A DNA stretch of 64,000 bases from Euonymus europaeus (GCA_963580455.1 OY756961.1:18519001-18583000), one strand, 5' to 3'. Positions 22,446 to 34,214 are shown, counted from the stretch's first letter. Notes: generated from the letters alone by a model not told the origin. Program-made: numbers and translations.

Positions 22446-24617
22446 TGTGACGCCCCGACCCGGAATTCACGCACAGAGTCGGGAGCGCCACTTTAGGCAT
22501 GTGCCCCGTCACTAAGGACCTCACCACACACCAATCTAACCCCGGATTCTAACAGAAATTCGACAGCACCTCCCCGTATGTCGGAGGGTGCCAACCTGGA
22601 GTCACATCTCACTTAACACGTGAAAGATAATCAATAATAATCAGAGAAGTTCTGCAGCCTAACAGGGCCTCTAGCCATCTATCCACATTCACACACTAGG
22701 CAGGGCCTCAGGCCTCCTAATCACATGCAATCAATAAGCAAAACATATTCATATCAATAATATCATCAAAGACTATCAAAGTCTATCAATCCAGACCCAA
22801 GGTCGACTATCCAGGTACGGGAGTCCCGATCACACGGCATACCTCCCGACCATCCATCCAACATACCGAAAAGGTATTTAAGCAACATAATAGTCAACCA
22901 ATTAAAGTACTATATGTACTTAATTCATAACCAAGGTTCTCAAACAATCAAATACAAATCCTAGTGCTCCTAGGGTGGCCTTCCATGTCACGCCGCCTCC
23001 TACTGATCCGCAGCCTGATTCTCAGCACCAGTCTCACCTGAAGAATACAGAAAAGGAATAGGGTGAGCAGGAGGCTCAGTAGGGAAAATAAAATGAATCA
23101 TAAATAATGTAAAGGCTGAATATTGAAACAAGCTCAATGCAGCAACATGACATCCTAAAATGTCACAACAATGCATAACCTCGGGCTACACCCTACAGCG
23201 CCTGGCACTAGGCAACGAATATTCCGGAAAATCATCAGAACCCTTGCACTTTGCCCCGAAACGACTATAGGTGCACCTACATAATGGAAATCCCGATTCC
23301 GGCAACAATGTGCCCATTCGGTATCCAACATCATCACAAAAGTATAACCTAAGGATACTATGAGTCCATACTCGTAGACCCAATGCATCTATAATTCATG
23401 TCCAATAATGTCATGCAAAAGAAGCTCGTATATATAACAATCCTATATATATACAAAACTACATGATGCATGAACGAGGTTTATCATGCCCAATAGATGA
23501 TTAAGCATTCAAAGGGTATGCAAATTCATCAATAATCAACAAGAAGGTTCGTTCTTCCTAAGGAACAATTTAGGCAAGAACACAATTAATAAAGACCAAT
23601 GAAGAATTTCAACCGCTCTTTAGAGAAAAGCAATACGATAGAAAATGGGTTAAGAATCCCTACCTCATTACCCAAGCAAAATCTTACCAACTCAAATTCC
23701 CAAAACTAGGGTTTTGAGCTTTTCTCTCAACCTATCAATTTCAACCAACCAATCCCATATATTCATATCAATAACATCCATATACCATAAAAACGTGAAT
23801 TTAATCATAAATCAAGAGAGAAATACCTTCTCTCTCTAGGATTTCACCAAATCCTCCAAACTCCACCCAATTCAAAACTCAACCTAAACCAATGATCAAA
23901 CCTAGTAAAACAATCATAAATAACCCTATAATCAAAATATCTAAGCCCTACATTCCATCTATTACCAAATCAATCGAAATCTAGAAAAATCATAGATTTT
24001 ACAAAACTAGAAAACTTACTTGAATCTTGGAAATCTCCTCCAAATCTTGTTTAAATCTTCAATCCAAGCTCCAAATCTTCAATAATGTCTCAAAACCTCA
24101 CTTTCTCTCTCTAATTTTCTCTCTCTCTCTCACACTAGAATCACGCTTCACCAAGAAAAATGCATTTTCTGGTCGCGTAGGGGCATCTTAACTGCACGGG
24201 GAGTGCCTAGGCGCTCGAAATTGAGCCTAGGCGCATTTGGCTTAATTAAAGGTTGATCTCGCTATTCTGGGCGCTATCCTGGGCGTGCACAGAAAGTGCG
24301 CCTAGGCGGGGCGCTAGGCGCCCATGCACCAATTCCATCTTTGTTGCCCACTGGACTGCGCAGTCTTTTTTGTGCACGCCTAGGTGTGTGGCCTTATATT
24401 TTCAGCTCCGTCTTTTTCTTAGCTTCGATTTGATATATTATGGACCCGAAACGGATGTCTGTGCTAAAAGTTATGACCCTTTTTGTGCACCTAGTTCAAA
24501 AACGATTCTTTACGGTCTTATACCACTCAAGTGGTCCATAACTTCTTCGAATCCATTTCCAAAAACTTATAACCCAAAATTTAGCCATACTTAATATTTT
24601 TGGGTTGGGGTTTCACA
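22446..24617 (-). repeat. 5' LTR of the gag-only element
   Basis: The 2172-bp partner of 16026-18185. It has the GC-rich CCTAGG patch at 24200-24390. Confidence 0.93.
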
Positions 24618-25303
24618 TTATCATTCTTCCAATTCTTCTTCTTTCTTTTCTGGCCCTTAGACTCATGAGTAACCAGTTGGACAGTGGCTGTACTAGTTGA
24701 CTTCAGATAACTCTCATGCTCATCAATTATGGATGTGAGCTCAGTCAAATTCCACTCTCCTCTCTGAACTCTATAAGAGGTTTTTAAGCTCTCATAAGTC
24801 TCTGGGAAAGACTCCATAATCTGCCAGACCAGAAAACCCTCAGGTAGATTCATCTGCATATCATTCAACTTGTTGAAATAATGAGTAAGCTTCATAATAT
24901 GAGTCCTGACTTCTCCAAACCCATCATACTTAGTAGTAGTCAGCAACTTCATCATGTTCCCTTTCTCTGCTTTATTAGACTTCGTATACTTACCCTCAAC
25001 CAACTTAAAATATTTAGTGGCAGTAGTCTCACTAGTTTTTCTAATGCTCCTTTTAATGGTTCTGTCAATGGTATATTCCATAATCATCAAGCAGAGTCTA
25101 TTTGATTCCACCCACTGAACATGATGAGCTATGTCACTAGCTGTGCTCTGGTCAGTAAGATTAGGTTCAGTTATCCTCAGTGCCAAATCAGACCTTGACA
25201 TGGCCAGATACACCTTTAAAGACTCACTCCATTCCTCAAAATTGGTCCCATGGAGAGTCTTGATGGCATTGTACTGCATAGGCAAAGATGATTCTGTTGC
25301 CAC
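24618..25303 (-). pseudogene. gag: copia gag, 5' part, cut by the nested element
   Basis: From ATG 25303 a 229-residue frame is open up to the insertion. It has the copia-type Gag pattern (LHGTNFEEWSESLKVYLAMS, LVEGKYTKSNKAEKGNMMK, MKLTHYFNKLNDMQMNLPEG, LTELTSIIDEHESYLKS) and a Lys-rich end. At TTATC the frame enters the gypsy LTR and stops. The continuation with the zinc knuckle is found at 16020 and below. The 5' half shows no stop codon, so gag was probably intact when the gypsy element landed. Confidence 0.92.
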
Positions 25304-25977
25304 TGATCCAATTACACAGAAGTGATAAGCTAACTGACATAGATTATTTAATCAAATTATGGTAAATAATTAACTATGAACAATGAGTTTCTCTTGGGCT
25401 TGTATCATCCCATCAAACAATCTGTCACATGTATATACATCGAAGGATATATATAACATGCACATGATTTACTTTTCCTGTCATTCTTGTTCACATCGAA
25501 GGATATATCCAAAAATACATGGCATTCTCATTGCTAATAGTCTCTGAATAATACCATAGATTTAACTAAGTTCTTGAAGACACAAAAACTCTAATTCCAT
25601 TATCAGTCTATACATACATACGTACCCACCAGACTTGTATTTTACAGAGGGTAAATGTAAGTACCATATTCTACGTACTCCATACTTAACATATCATAGA
25701 ATAATCAAAGAGCACATAATTAAATCAATTCCCGTTAGCCAAAAGCATCCCAGAAATTAACACAAGTTGTGGTAATTTTATTTCTTAGACAAAATCAAAA
25801 CATACATGATATATATGCTTTAATCATAACCATAATCTACCAAAAAAATCACATATTCCACAAAACCCCCAATTTATGAAATTAGGGTTCATACAAGAAA
25901 TGAAATTTCATGATTTTACTAGTAGATTACAAGCAATTATAGATCAAGGTAGTAGTCTATGTGGGCCCATAACCCAT
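25304..25977 (-). other. copia 5' leader and primer-binding region
   Basis: AT-rich leader between the 5' LTR and gag, with no gene. Next to the LTR the minus strand reads ATGGGTTATGGGCCCACA rather than the common iMet word TGGTATCAGAGC. A related 'atcgaaggatata' word occurs twice (25440 and 25496). Confidence 0.6.
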
Positions 25978-26682
25978 TATTGGCAAAAAACACATCCTGG
26001 AATTTATTTCTCATGATCAGTTGCTTTTCCTAACATAAAAACAGCAACAATTTGTGAAATTAATCCATGTCTTTGACTCACTCAAGCTAGACACTACACT
26101 CAATCAAACATACACTAGCATATATACATGTATATCTCAAGATTAAGAGCTGTACATACCATTTTGAGAAGAAATGGAAGATGAACCAGCAGCTGTAAAT
26201 GAGGGTATCATAGCCATTTTTGCTCCTTACCTTCAAGTATCAAAGCTGAAAAAAAACAGAGAGCAAAACCAGCGGTCTTCTCTTCCAAAAAAAAACTCAA
26301 GAATAGTTACTAATTTTATTTTTTGGCAACCAAGGAACAAGACGTGAAGAACAAGAAGATGCTGAAACTTTCGTAACAAGATACTTCACTTTTCCAAGAG
26401 ATATTCTTTTCCCCATCCATACCAACACATGCCAAATTGGTACTTATACCATACTTGTAAAGTGAAGGCCCAATGCTTACTTGTATTGGGCTTGAGCATG
26501 AAAACCCAATAGCATTGTTTTTTTTGGCTACCCATAACATTAGTCACTAAGATTAGCTTCTTTCCATAATCTAGAATAATTTGAGTCTAATCACTTCTTT
26601 ATACATCATAGATTGTCTACTTAAATGAGCAATACCTAGATTAACTAGATCACATTAGTCCATTTGATAATTTAATCCAACA
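25978..26682 (-). repeat. 5' LTR of the copia element (705 bp)
   Basis: Partner of 11252-11960. ATAAA follows it at 26683-26687. Confidence 0.92.
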
Positions 26683-26687
26683 ATAAA

Positions 26688-27911
26688 TGTCTCTATTCAA
26701 GATTGAATGTAAAGTTATTTCAATGATGAATTGATTTTCTTGATTTGAATAAAAAAATCCCTATAGGATAGTATATATAATCAAAATAAAGGTCAATTGG
26801 TAAATTGAGATTTTTAATCCGACGACGGAATCGATCAGATAGCATTGGATGTTTTCGATCAGGTTCTTGAGGAAAATGATGGAATCCCTGCCATTGGATG
26901 GAAAATGATTTAATGAAGCGCGGAGCCTTCAATATGATAACCTTCTTTCGGTAATAAATCATATTTTATAATCATACTACTTTAATAGTATGGTTGAAGT
27001 GATAAATTACCTAAATAAAAACGGGAACCGAGTCCCTCTTATGTGTGCTTATTTTTACTATATGTTGATGATGTGCTTTATATAAGATGTGTTTTTCTAT
27101 GCTATATGATTATGTGTAAATTGAATGATGTAAAGTGCTATTTAAATTGGGATTTGCGATAATTCAATATCGTATAGTCCACAAAAACTCGGTTCCCATC
27201 ATTTTAACTTCGTTTTACTTTTCATTCCTCCTATTTTTAATTTTACTTTCGTTTTATTTTTATTCATTATTATTTTTATTATTACTTCATTTTATTATTT
27301 TATTTTTATTTTTATCTTTATTAATATTTATATTGTATATTTTATTTTTTTTATAAAATTATATCGGAAGTCTATACCTACGATGAAACTGATTTGGGGA
27401 ATGCATTGGATGCACCCTCAAAAAGATTCTTAAGGTGAAAGTATGTCTAGGAAATTTGACCATTGGATAAAAAAATTTCGTGAACCTCAATATTAGACTT
27501 TCAATATAATTTTTATGTTTTCTAAAATTATTTTATCCTATTTCGATATAGTGTTGACATTTTCTAAAATTAATTCATTCAATTTCAAAAGAGTTTTTTT
27601 TATATTTTCTAAAACTTATTTTATCATATTTTGATATATTTTTGTATATAATTATCTTCCCCCATGCATGTATTCTTGTCACAAATCAATGTTTTTAAAA
27701 TCATATAATGGGATAATAAAAGTTAAATTGGCAACTGTTTTAAAACAGACGTTGTGGGGTGCCTCACACCTTCTCCATACGTAACAAACTCACTTACCCA
27801 TTTTTTCTGGATTTTCGCAGACCAAATTATTTTTCGGTGACCAATTGCACCTACTACAATTGGTGACAACACTTTTTTAAATTTCCTTTCGCAAAACCGG
27901 TTGCGACAGAT
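26688..27911 (+). repeat. Ogre-like LTR, segment 3 (U5 side, first copy)
   Basis: Continues the LTR after the copia insertion. It ends in the block typical of Tat/Ogre LTR ends: GGGGTGCCTCACACC, 'gattttcgcag', 'ggtgaccaattgcacctactacaattggtg' and 'aaaccggttgcgaca'. What follows 27911 resembles a PBS only poorly. No gene is present; small frames are shadows. Confidence 0.65.
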
Positions 27912-29051
27912 TGGTGCTGACTATTTTGCCTTTATTTGAAAGTTTCCAATGTCGGATCTTGACAATTCTAGTGTCATTGAATTTGTCTCGGCCTAACGAT
28001 TCCAACGCCACTGATCTCACCTAGATCTGACACGAGAAATGATCGGATTGAGGCAAAATGTGTTATGAACATTTTGTCTCGAATCAAAAATTTTCGATGT
28101 CAAATCTTGGCAAGATCAATGGAGTTGGATTTGTCTCGACCTCACGATTCCAATGCCACTGGCCTCTCCTCAATCCAATGTCGAAAGCATCCGCAGCGAG
28201 AAAAATAAGTTTTCAATCATATTTGATTGGAATAACAATGACAAATCTGCAATTTGAAGTTTTGTCCTTAATTCAATAAATTTAAAAATCAATTAGATCT
28301 TAACTAACACAAAAAATTCAGCTGTCCTTTTACTCTTAAAAGTTAGTAAATTTGGACCTAAGCCTAATTTTCCCTATTTTATTTTAGTTTTTATTTTTAT
28401 TTTTTATTCATTCTTATTTTATTAATTTTTATTTTTTTTATTTTTTTTAAACATTCATATTGTATATTTTACTCGTCTATAAAAATTATATCGAAAGTCT
28501 TAACCTACGATGAAATTAATTTAGAGAATGCATTTGATGCACTCTCAAAAAAATTCTTGAGGTGAGAGTAATTCATGAAAAGTTAACCATTGGATGAAAG
28601 AATCCCATGAACCTCAATGTTAGACTTTCGATATAGTTTTTTATATTTCCTATAATTAATTTACCCTATTGGGATATAGTTTTTATATTTCCTATAATTA
28701 TTTTACCCTACATATGTATTTTCGTCACAATTAATTTTCTTAAATTTTTTATATTTCTTATAATTATTTTACCCTATATATGTATTTTTGTTACAATTAA
28801 TTTTCTTAAAATTATTTAATGGAATAATAAAAGTTAAATTAGCAACTGTTTTTAAAACAGACGTTATGAAGTGTCTTACACCTTTCTCATACGTAAAGAA
28901 CTCATTTACTTTTTTTTTTTGGATTTTCGCAGACCCAATTTTTTTTTACGGTGACCAATTGCACATATTACAATTGGTGGCAAGTTCTTGTATTTATTTT
29001 TATCTTATTGTTATTCTTTTAAATTTCTCTTTCGAAAAACCCGTTGCGACA
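27912..29051 (+). repeat. Duplicated LTR end with intervening module
   Basis: 28360-29051 repeats 27215-27911 (T-rich run, 'tatattgtatatttta', 'cctacgatgaaa', 'ccattggat', 'aacagacgtt', 'ggattttcgcagac', 'ggtgaccaattgcac', 'gttgcgaca'). The stretch 27912-28360 contains the GATTCCAATGCCACTG module also seen near 2900. 29051 is the LTR end used by the downstream element because a good PBS follows. Confidence 0.65.
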
Positions 29052-29072
29052 ACTGGCGACTTCACTGGGGAG
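29052..29072 (+). other. Ogre-type primer-binding site
   Basis: ACTGGCGACTTCACTGGGGA directly follows the LTR end GTTGCGACA. TGGCGACT..CTGGGGA is the PBS word characteristic of Ogre-type elements, for which tRNA-Arg is the reported primer. Confidence 0.75.
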
Positions 29073-29251
29073 AAACTAATTTTTTTATTGATATATATTT
29101 ATTTTTTTAAAAAAAATAGTGAGTTGGGTCTTCTAAATTTAATTTTTATTATCCTATTATTTGATTTTGTTTTTTTTAAATATGTTTGGTGTTTTATTTC
29201 TTTAAACTTTGATTGGTATGCTCTTAGTATTTAAAAAATGTTGTATTGTTG
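29073..29251 (+). other. Ogre-like leader, first part
   Basis: T-rich untranslated leader between the PBS and the Tat insertion. It continues at 41114. Confidence 0.55.
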
Positions 29252-29256
29252 ATGTG

Positions 29257-29772
29257 TGATGACGTCCGAAACCGGAAGGGTTACAGCGACGTATCAGTAT
29301 ACGACCGAACTAGGTCTTCCTCGGTATTGTGGTATTCTCGTCTAGGTGATGACTTGCGTGGATGAACAAACGTAAGCTTGAAGCTCTCTAGAGAGTGTTC
29401 TCTGGAATTGGCGTATCGATACTTAAGTCATATGCCGGCATAGATAACTCTCCAAAGAACATTGCTCGGTGCTCTTCGAAATGTATAATATGTGAGTAAA
29501 AAGATGTGATCCCTTTTACCTGTGGGGTAATCCCCTTTATATAGTGGAGGTGTTTTCTATTAGTGGAATTCATGTAGGGGTGAGTAGTACCTTACCAAAT
29601 GAGAAAATCACTATTTTACTGGAGGCAAGTAACTGTACCGAGAACAAGAAATTTAGAAGAGAGACTCTTTTGCTCGGTATCGAGTAACAGACGATGAGGA
29701 GTGGAGCATGCTATTGTGTTAACAGTTTGCCACGTATCCTATTCTCATTAGGATAAATAGTTGTCCTTATCA
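29257..29772 (-). repeat. 3' LTR of the Tat element
   Basis: TGATGACGTC...CTTATCA on the + strand. Purine-rich sequence (minus GGTTCGAGGGGACAAA) lies just inside at 29773-29788 and serves as the PPT. Minus-strand frames in both LTRs are LTR sequence. Confidence 0.9.
29535..29543 (-). promoter_or_regulatory. TATA box of the Tat LTR
   Basis: TATATAAAG on the minus strand. The same site in the 5' LTR (near 40867-40875) reads TATGTAAAG, so the promoter that would drive the element carries a substitution. Confidence 0.55.
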
Positions 29773-30199
29773 TTTGTCCCCTCGAACCTTTGATTGGTTG
29801 TTAAGAACGACCAATGATAGGTCTGACTTAGTTTTCGTCTGGCTTGCCCAACAATGACATTGATGGCAAGATTTTGGATGGTTCAGATTGATTCTGAGAT
29901 GATCCAATGGCTTTACGATGAGCGAAGGGTGAGCGATTCAGATGCGAAGATAAGAAGGGTCTCATCATCGGATCTATTGTACAGTGCTATTCTTCTCCTT
30001 CTTCAAATAGTGTGGGCAATTTATTAGAGGATGTCGACCTAGGTTATTCTCCTTCGTACTCCACTTCTCCACCTGTTAGGAGATATCTTAGGCTTCCATT
30101 AGCTGAGCGTCCTTTCTTCGCACCACCTAGGTTCGAGGCTTCCCTGCAGGAAGCCTGAGGAACAAGTGATGGTACTAGGGTGCCTAGAAACTTAAGTTG

Positions 30200-32043
30200 C
30201 AGTCTCACTGCTTTCGAGGTAGAGAATCAACGTAAGTTGTTCGGTATTTCATACCCTTGTAGGCTTATGCCCGATGGTATATCCCCTTTCAATCCCCAGC
30301 CCTGAGAATTCGCCATTTCTACTACCGCTCTATCATATGGAGCTCAGATTCCTCTTGCTCCTACCATTTGCTCTTTCTTTGCTCGGTTTGATATTTGTCA
30401 TACTTGCCTTGCTCCCAACTCTTGGGTCTTCCTAGGCACAATTCTTCATTACTACGTCGAGCTTCGTGTTCCCTTCTCTTCTAATGTTCTTCAACACATA
30501 TTTTCTTTGTGTATAGCCCCAAGGAATCCCAGGTTATGTTATTTGAAATTTAAAAAGGGTTTGGTGGCTCCCAAATATTTCACTTCCAACCATCATTGGA
30601 AGTCCAACTACTTCTTTTTTCAAATGCCTTTGGGTGAGGGCGAGCTTCTCCCTTTTAGGACCTCATTGGCACTCCCCAAATTTAGTAAGTTTAAGCGTCT
30701 GCCCCAACTTCCCCCAAGGAGCTTGACTGGTACCGAACCCTCAAGTGACCCTTCACCAAACCTTCTATCCCCCTTGTATGCCGAGCTGTAGACTTTACAA
30801 GGGCTCATAGGTCTGAGCAAGCCATGCAAGGCAAAGATCTGCACTTGCTCGATTTTGTCTAACTTAACTATTTTGTTTCTTTGTTTCTAAACTTATTGTT
30901 ATCAATTTCAGATATGTCGTCGGCCACAAAGTATCTGAGGATGCACAAGAGGGCGTCCAACTTGGGCCAGAAGAGGAAACCTTCTGAGGAGGCAGAGATG
31001 AGTAGGAGGAATAAAGGAGTTCCCGCTGCGGGTATTCGAGTGAAGCCTGGCCGAGGAAAAGACCTAGGTTGGTGACGCGGCGTATTCATTGCCACTCCAG
31101 CATTCCGACCAGTTGGTTCTCCTTCCTGTGTCTCGGCCACATGCTCCTCATCCCCTTCTCATAGAATGGGCGATATCCACATTTCCCAGTGGAATGTTCG
31201 TCTGTCTCACACTGTGGCCAATTCTTGAATGGCCATGGAGATGCTCGAGAAGCTTTCTCTCCCCTCGGATCAGCGGCAAGCCAAGGAGATGCCTACCAAG
31301 GAGAAGATGGAGGCTTCCGTCGTTAAACTTATGGAGGTGCCAGTTTTTCCTGATTTTGTTCAACTCTTTCTTCAATTTGTTCTATAACATGTGATCCATT
31401 GTGCTTCCAGCTGGCCTCTCTTCTTGGGAAACTGTCTATTGATGTTCGGAGCTCTGTGGTCGAGAAGAAAACTACTGCCCAAGAAATCCATCTCATCAAA
31501 AGGGCCCTCCGTCGGACAAAGACTACCTTGTAGCTTTCGCGGTTGGATCTTCAGAAGTCCTAGGAAGCTGAGGGCCTGATGGCCACCAAGCTGAAAGAGA
31601 TCGAGGAAGAGTTGGTGAGACAAAGGTCAGCCGCGAAAGCAGAAGGGGCCCGTATGTTCGAGAGCGGGCGCCAATCTAGTTTAGAAGTTTAAGGACTCTT
31701 CAGAATTTCAGTTTACCCTCAAGCAGGAGGGTTTCTTTTGCTTCTAGACTGTGGTCAAGGAAGCTCGGAGGTTCTTTGCTAGAAAGGGTCAAGGCTCGGA
31801 TATCTTGGATGAGTTATGTCCAGGCCTCGCTAGAAGGACGAGGAGGACGTCCTCAAGGAGGATGCGTACGAGTAGTTTCGTCTTCTTCAGAATGAGGGGG
31901 ACGAGGAGGAGGATATTGAGGCATACATGGATGCTGATGTTCCCCTTCGTCCCTCCGGAGAACGATACCCCTCTCGATCCTGTCAGTGTCGAGGGGCCTA
32001 AGAAGCAGCCAACTACCGAGGAGCATGTGGATGTAGAGGATTA
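30200..32043 (+). pseudogene. Antisense accessory gene of the Tat element, decayed
   Basis: The + strand frame near 30205-30790 (FEVENQRKLFGISYPCRLMP, PLAPTICSFFARFDICHTCL, PNSWVFLGTILHYYVELRVP, APKYFTSNHHWKSNYFFFQM) resembles the domain called putative gypsy type transposon (Transposase_28), found in extra ORFs of plant gypsy elements. Downstream, a T-rich stretch ends in TTTCAG at 30911 and a basic exon starts with MSSATKYLRMHKRASN. Further Lys/Glu-rich parts follow (about 31220-31335, 31410-31680) and end in an acidic tail near 32040. Stops (for example near 30306) and frame changes break it. It is transcribed, if at all, opposite to gag-pol. Function is unknown. Confidence 0.55.
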
Positions 32044-32047
32044 GCTC

Positions 32048-32610
32048 GCTTTTATCTTATTTTTTAACTATTTCTTTGGCCGTTATGTAAATGACATTTT
32101 CTTAAAGAATTAATGAAGTTCCTCTCGTATTTCCCTTACTACTCTTATTGATTTATGCTTTTTGGTTGTGCTTTGGTGCTGTATAGGTTGTAATCGACTT
32201 TACTTGTTGTTCTGTAACTTAAATTAATAATTTGTGGTGAACCTTATGCTTGGATATTGTAATTTAAAGTATTTTAAACTGTAATAGATCCGAGCGTAGC
32301 TATTTAGTTGTTGTGGCATAGACTCATCTAGGTCATAGTAAACATGTTTTCCAACTTGGTTATTGTAACTCAAAAGAGTCGAGTTGTAGCATGCCAAAGT
32401 CTTTCCTCGGCCTCTGTAATTTAAGAGTGTGGAGTAGTGCTCGATTATTGTAATTTAGGTGACATAAGTTGTAATGAGCTCGATCAGTACACTGCGATGA
32501 TAACCTTGATAAGGGAACGAGCTACTTTCATTGGAATGATAAGTCCTAGGTCTCGTGTACGGAACGAGTAGGAAAAAAGAAGTTCTTGAGTACATGTCAA
32601 TAAAGGAAAA
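32048..32610. other. Spacer between antisense gene and pol end
   Basis: T-rich, with repeated 'ttgtaattt(a)' words ('tattgtaatttaa', 'tattgtaactcaa', 'attgtaatttagg'). No supported gene. The two genes are convergent here. Confidence 0.5.
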
Positions 32611-33893
32611 TTAAATATAATATATTTGAAGGTTTTCAGCATTCCAAGGTCGCATCTCTCCTCTCTTCTTAGGATTTTCCATCTTGTAGGTTCCATCTAA
32701 CATGACTTTGATAACTCGGAAAGGGCTTTCCCAAGTCTCTCTGAGCTTACCAAGGTGTTTTTCGACTGCACTGACTTTTCTCAAAACCCAATCTCTCTCT
32801 GCGAACTTCCTTGTGTGAACCCTTTTGTTGTGATAACGGGCCGTTCTTTGTTTGTATGCAGCAATTCTGATCCGAGCAATCTCTCAAGCTTCTTCCAAGA
32901 AATCAAGATTGTTAAGCAGCAACTTATTGTTTTTTTATTCATCAAAGTCAACAATCCGAGGAGTGAGAACTCCGATCTCAACGAGGATGACAGCTTCTAA
33001 CCCGAACATTAGGGAGAAAGGTGTTTCGCCTGTTGATGTTCTAGGCACGGTCCTGTATGACCATAGGACACTATGAAGTTGCTCGGTCTAGAGGCTTTTA
33101 GGTTGATCCTTCGAGGGCTTGGAGTATGATGCGATTTCTCACCTCGACTTGCCCATTTGCTTGAGGATGTACTACGAAAGTAATCCTGAGATTGATGCCC
33201 AACTCCTTGCAAAACTGTTGAATGTTATTACTCACGAATTGTCGGCCATTGTCGGTGATAAGAATCTGAGGAATTTTGCATCTACAAATGATTGTCTTCC
33301 AAATTAAATCCTTAACTTTGTGGTCAGTTATGATTGCCAATGGCTCGGCTTTGACCCATAAAGAAGTAATCTACTGCCACTATGAGAAATTTCCTTTGAG
33401 TTGTAGCCTACGGAAAGGGTCCCAATAGGTCAAGCCCCCATTAGGCAAATGGACAAGGGTTCTGTATGATCTTCATCTTAGCTGAGGGGAGATGAGGTAT
33501 GTTGGCGTGGTGCTGGCAATTGTCGCAAATTTTTACCAATTATTGGGCATCTTCCTTCATCATTGGCTAGTAGTACCCACACCTCAAAAGCTTATTGGCT
33601 AGATTCCTAGCTCTTGCATGGCTACCACAAATGCCCTCGTGCACTTCTCGGAGAACATAGTCAGATTCGTGAGGAGCAATGCACTCAAGGTAAGGTAGAG
33701 TGGAGGATCTTCTGTAAATGTTTCCTTGTATGAGTGAGTAATTCGCACATCTTGCCCGCAGGCATCTTGCTTCGTTTTTATCCTCTACCAATTTGCTCTC
33801 GCTGAGGAAGGCTCGAATTGGGTCCATCCAGGATTGGCCTACATTAACCTCATTGATTGCTTTGACGGCTATGCTTGGCTTTGGGCATCTCAA
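32611..33893 (-). pseudogene. pol: Tat integrase
   Basis: Zinc domain at 33567-33893 with REVHEGICGSHARARNLANK (H and H of HHCC). The core at 33098-33340 has ITDNGRQFVSNN and HPQANGQVEVRNR, giving the second Asp and the Glu of the DDE triad. The C-terminal part follows at 32990-32611 (YKQRTARYHNKRVHTRKFAE, GKLRETWESPFRVIKVM, MRPWNAENLQIYY), typical of Tat/Athila-lineage integrases. Stops and frame changes separate the three parts. The first Asp region (33340-33560) is badly decayed. Confidence 0.85.
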
Positions 33894-34209
33894 TATGCAT
33901 CGAGGCAGGCTCTTCCAAAGTTGTGGTCGACGCCAGACGAGCTAACAAGTCGGCTTGTTGATTTTCTTCTTAAGGCACTCTTTTGATTTTTGTTTTTGTT
34001 ATTTTACTCATAAGTTTATTCGCCTTGGCTAGGTACTTGATCATGCTTGAACCTCTTGTATCGTAATCCCCTTTCACCTGCTCGGTAACGAGTTGTGAAT
34101 GATCAGGTTGAATAGTTCAAGCTCAATTGCTAACCTTAGCCTTGCGAGGAGTGCTTCATACTCGGCTTCGTTGTTTAAGGCCTTGAACTAGAATCGTAGC
34201 GCATGCTCT
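33894..34209 (-). pseudogene. pol: Tat RNase H, 3' half
   Basis: ALRFQFKALNNEAEYEALLA and LRLAIELELFNLIIHNSLV, then QQADLLARLAS, match the extra (archaeal-type) RNase H of Tat-lineage elements. It is separated from its 5' half (LFVDGSSNQEG, near 36640) by the solo LTR. Confidence 0.8.
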
Positions 34210-34214
34210 ATGTG

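Larger units (their letters stand above)
16026..24617 (-). mobile_element. Gag-only Tekay/Del-like Ty3/gypsy element
   Basis: An 8.6-kb element with long LTRs (2160 and 2172 bp), TSD TTATC, iMet PBS, perfect PPT, a short gag and no protease, RT, RNase H or integrase. The internal 4.26 kb holds gag at its 5' end and an unrelated ORF pair near its 3' end (18619-19113), with 2.3 kb of apparently non-coding DNA between. It resembles plant gag-only or LARD-like non-autonomous elements, which move with enzymes of relatives. LTR ends are TGTGAAACC and GGGGCGTCACA on the minus strand. Confidence 0.92.
11252..26682 (-). mobile_element. Ty1/copia element carrying a nested gypsy element
   Basis: LTRs at 11252-11960 and 25978-26682 are about 98% alike by eye. 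ATAAA at 11247-11251 and 26683-26687 is the target duplication. Without the nested element the copy is about 6.8 kb. The order gag-PR-INT-RT-RNase H is that of Ty1/copia. Gag is split by the 16026-24617 insertion, and the integrase region carries a 260-bp tandem duplication. Terminal bases are TGTTGG...CCAATA on the minus strand, so the usual CA end has become TA. Confidence 0.92.

Noticed and set aside
27135..27356. Hydrophobic Leu/Phe-rich ORF that looks like membrane segments; similarly 28788-29234
   Set aside because: Produced by T-rich LTR sequence; stop-poor by composition and not conserved between the duplicated LTR ends.
29388..29573. Similar minus-strand ORFs in both Tat LTRs (29388-29573 and 40642-40905)
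   Set aside because: They are the same LTR sequence in two copies; the frame covers the TATA region and has no domain. Shared sequence follows from LTR identity.
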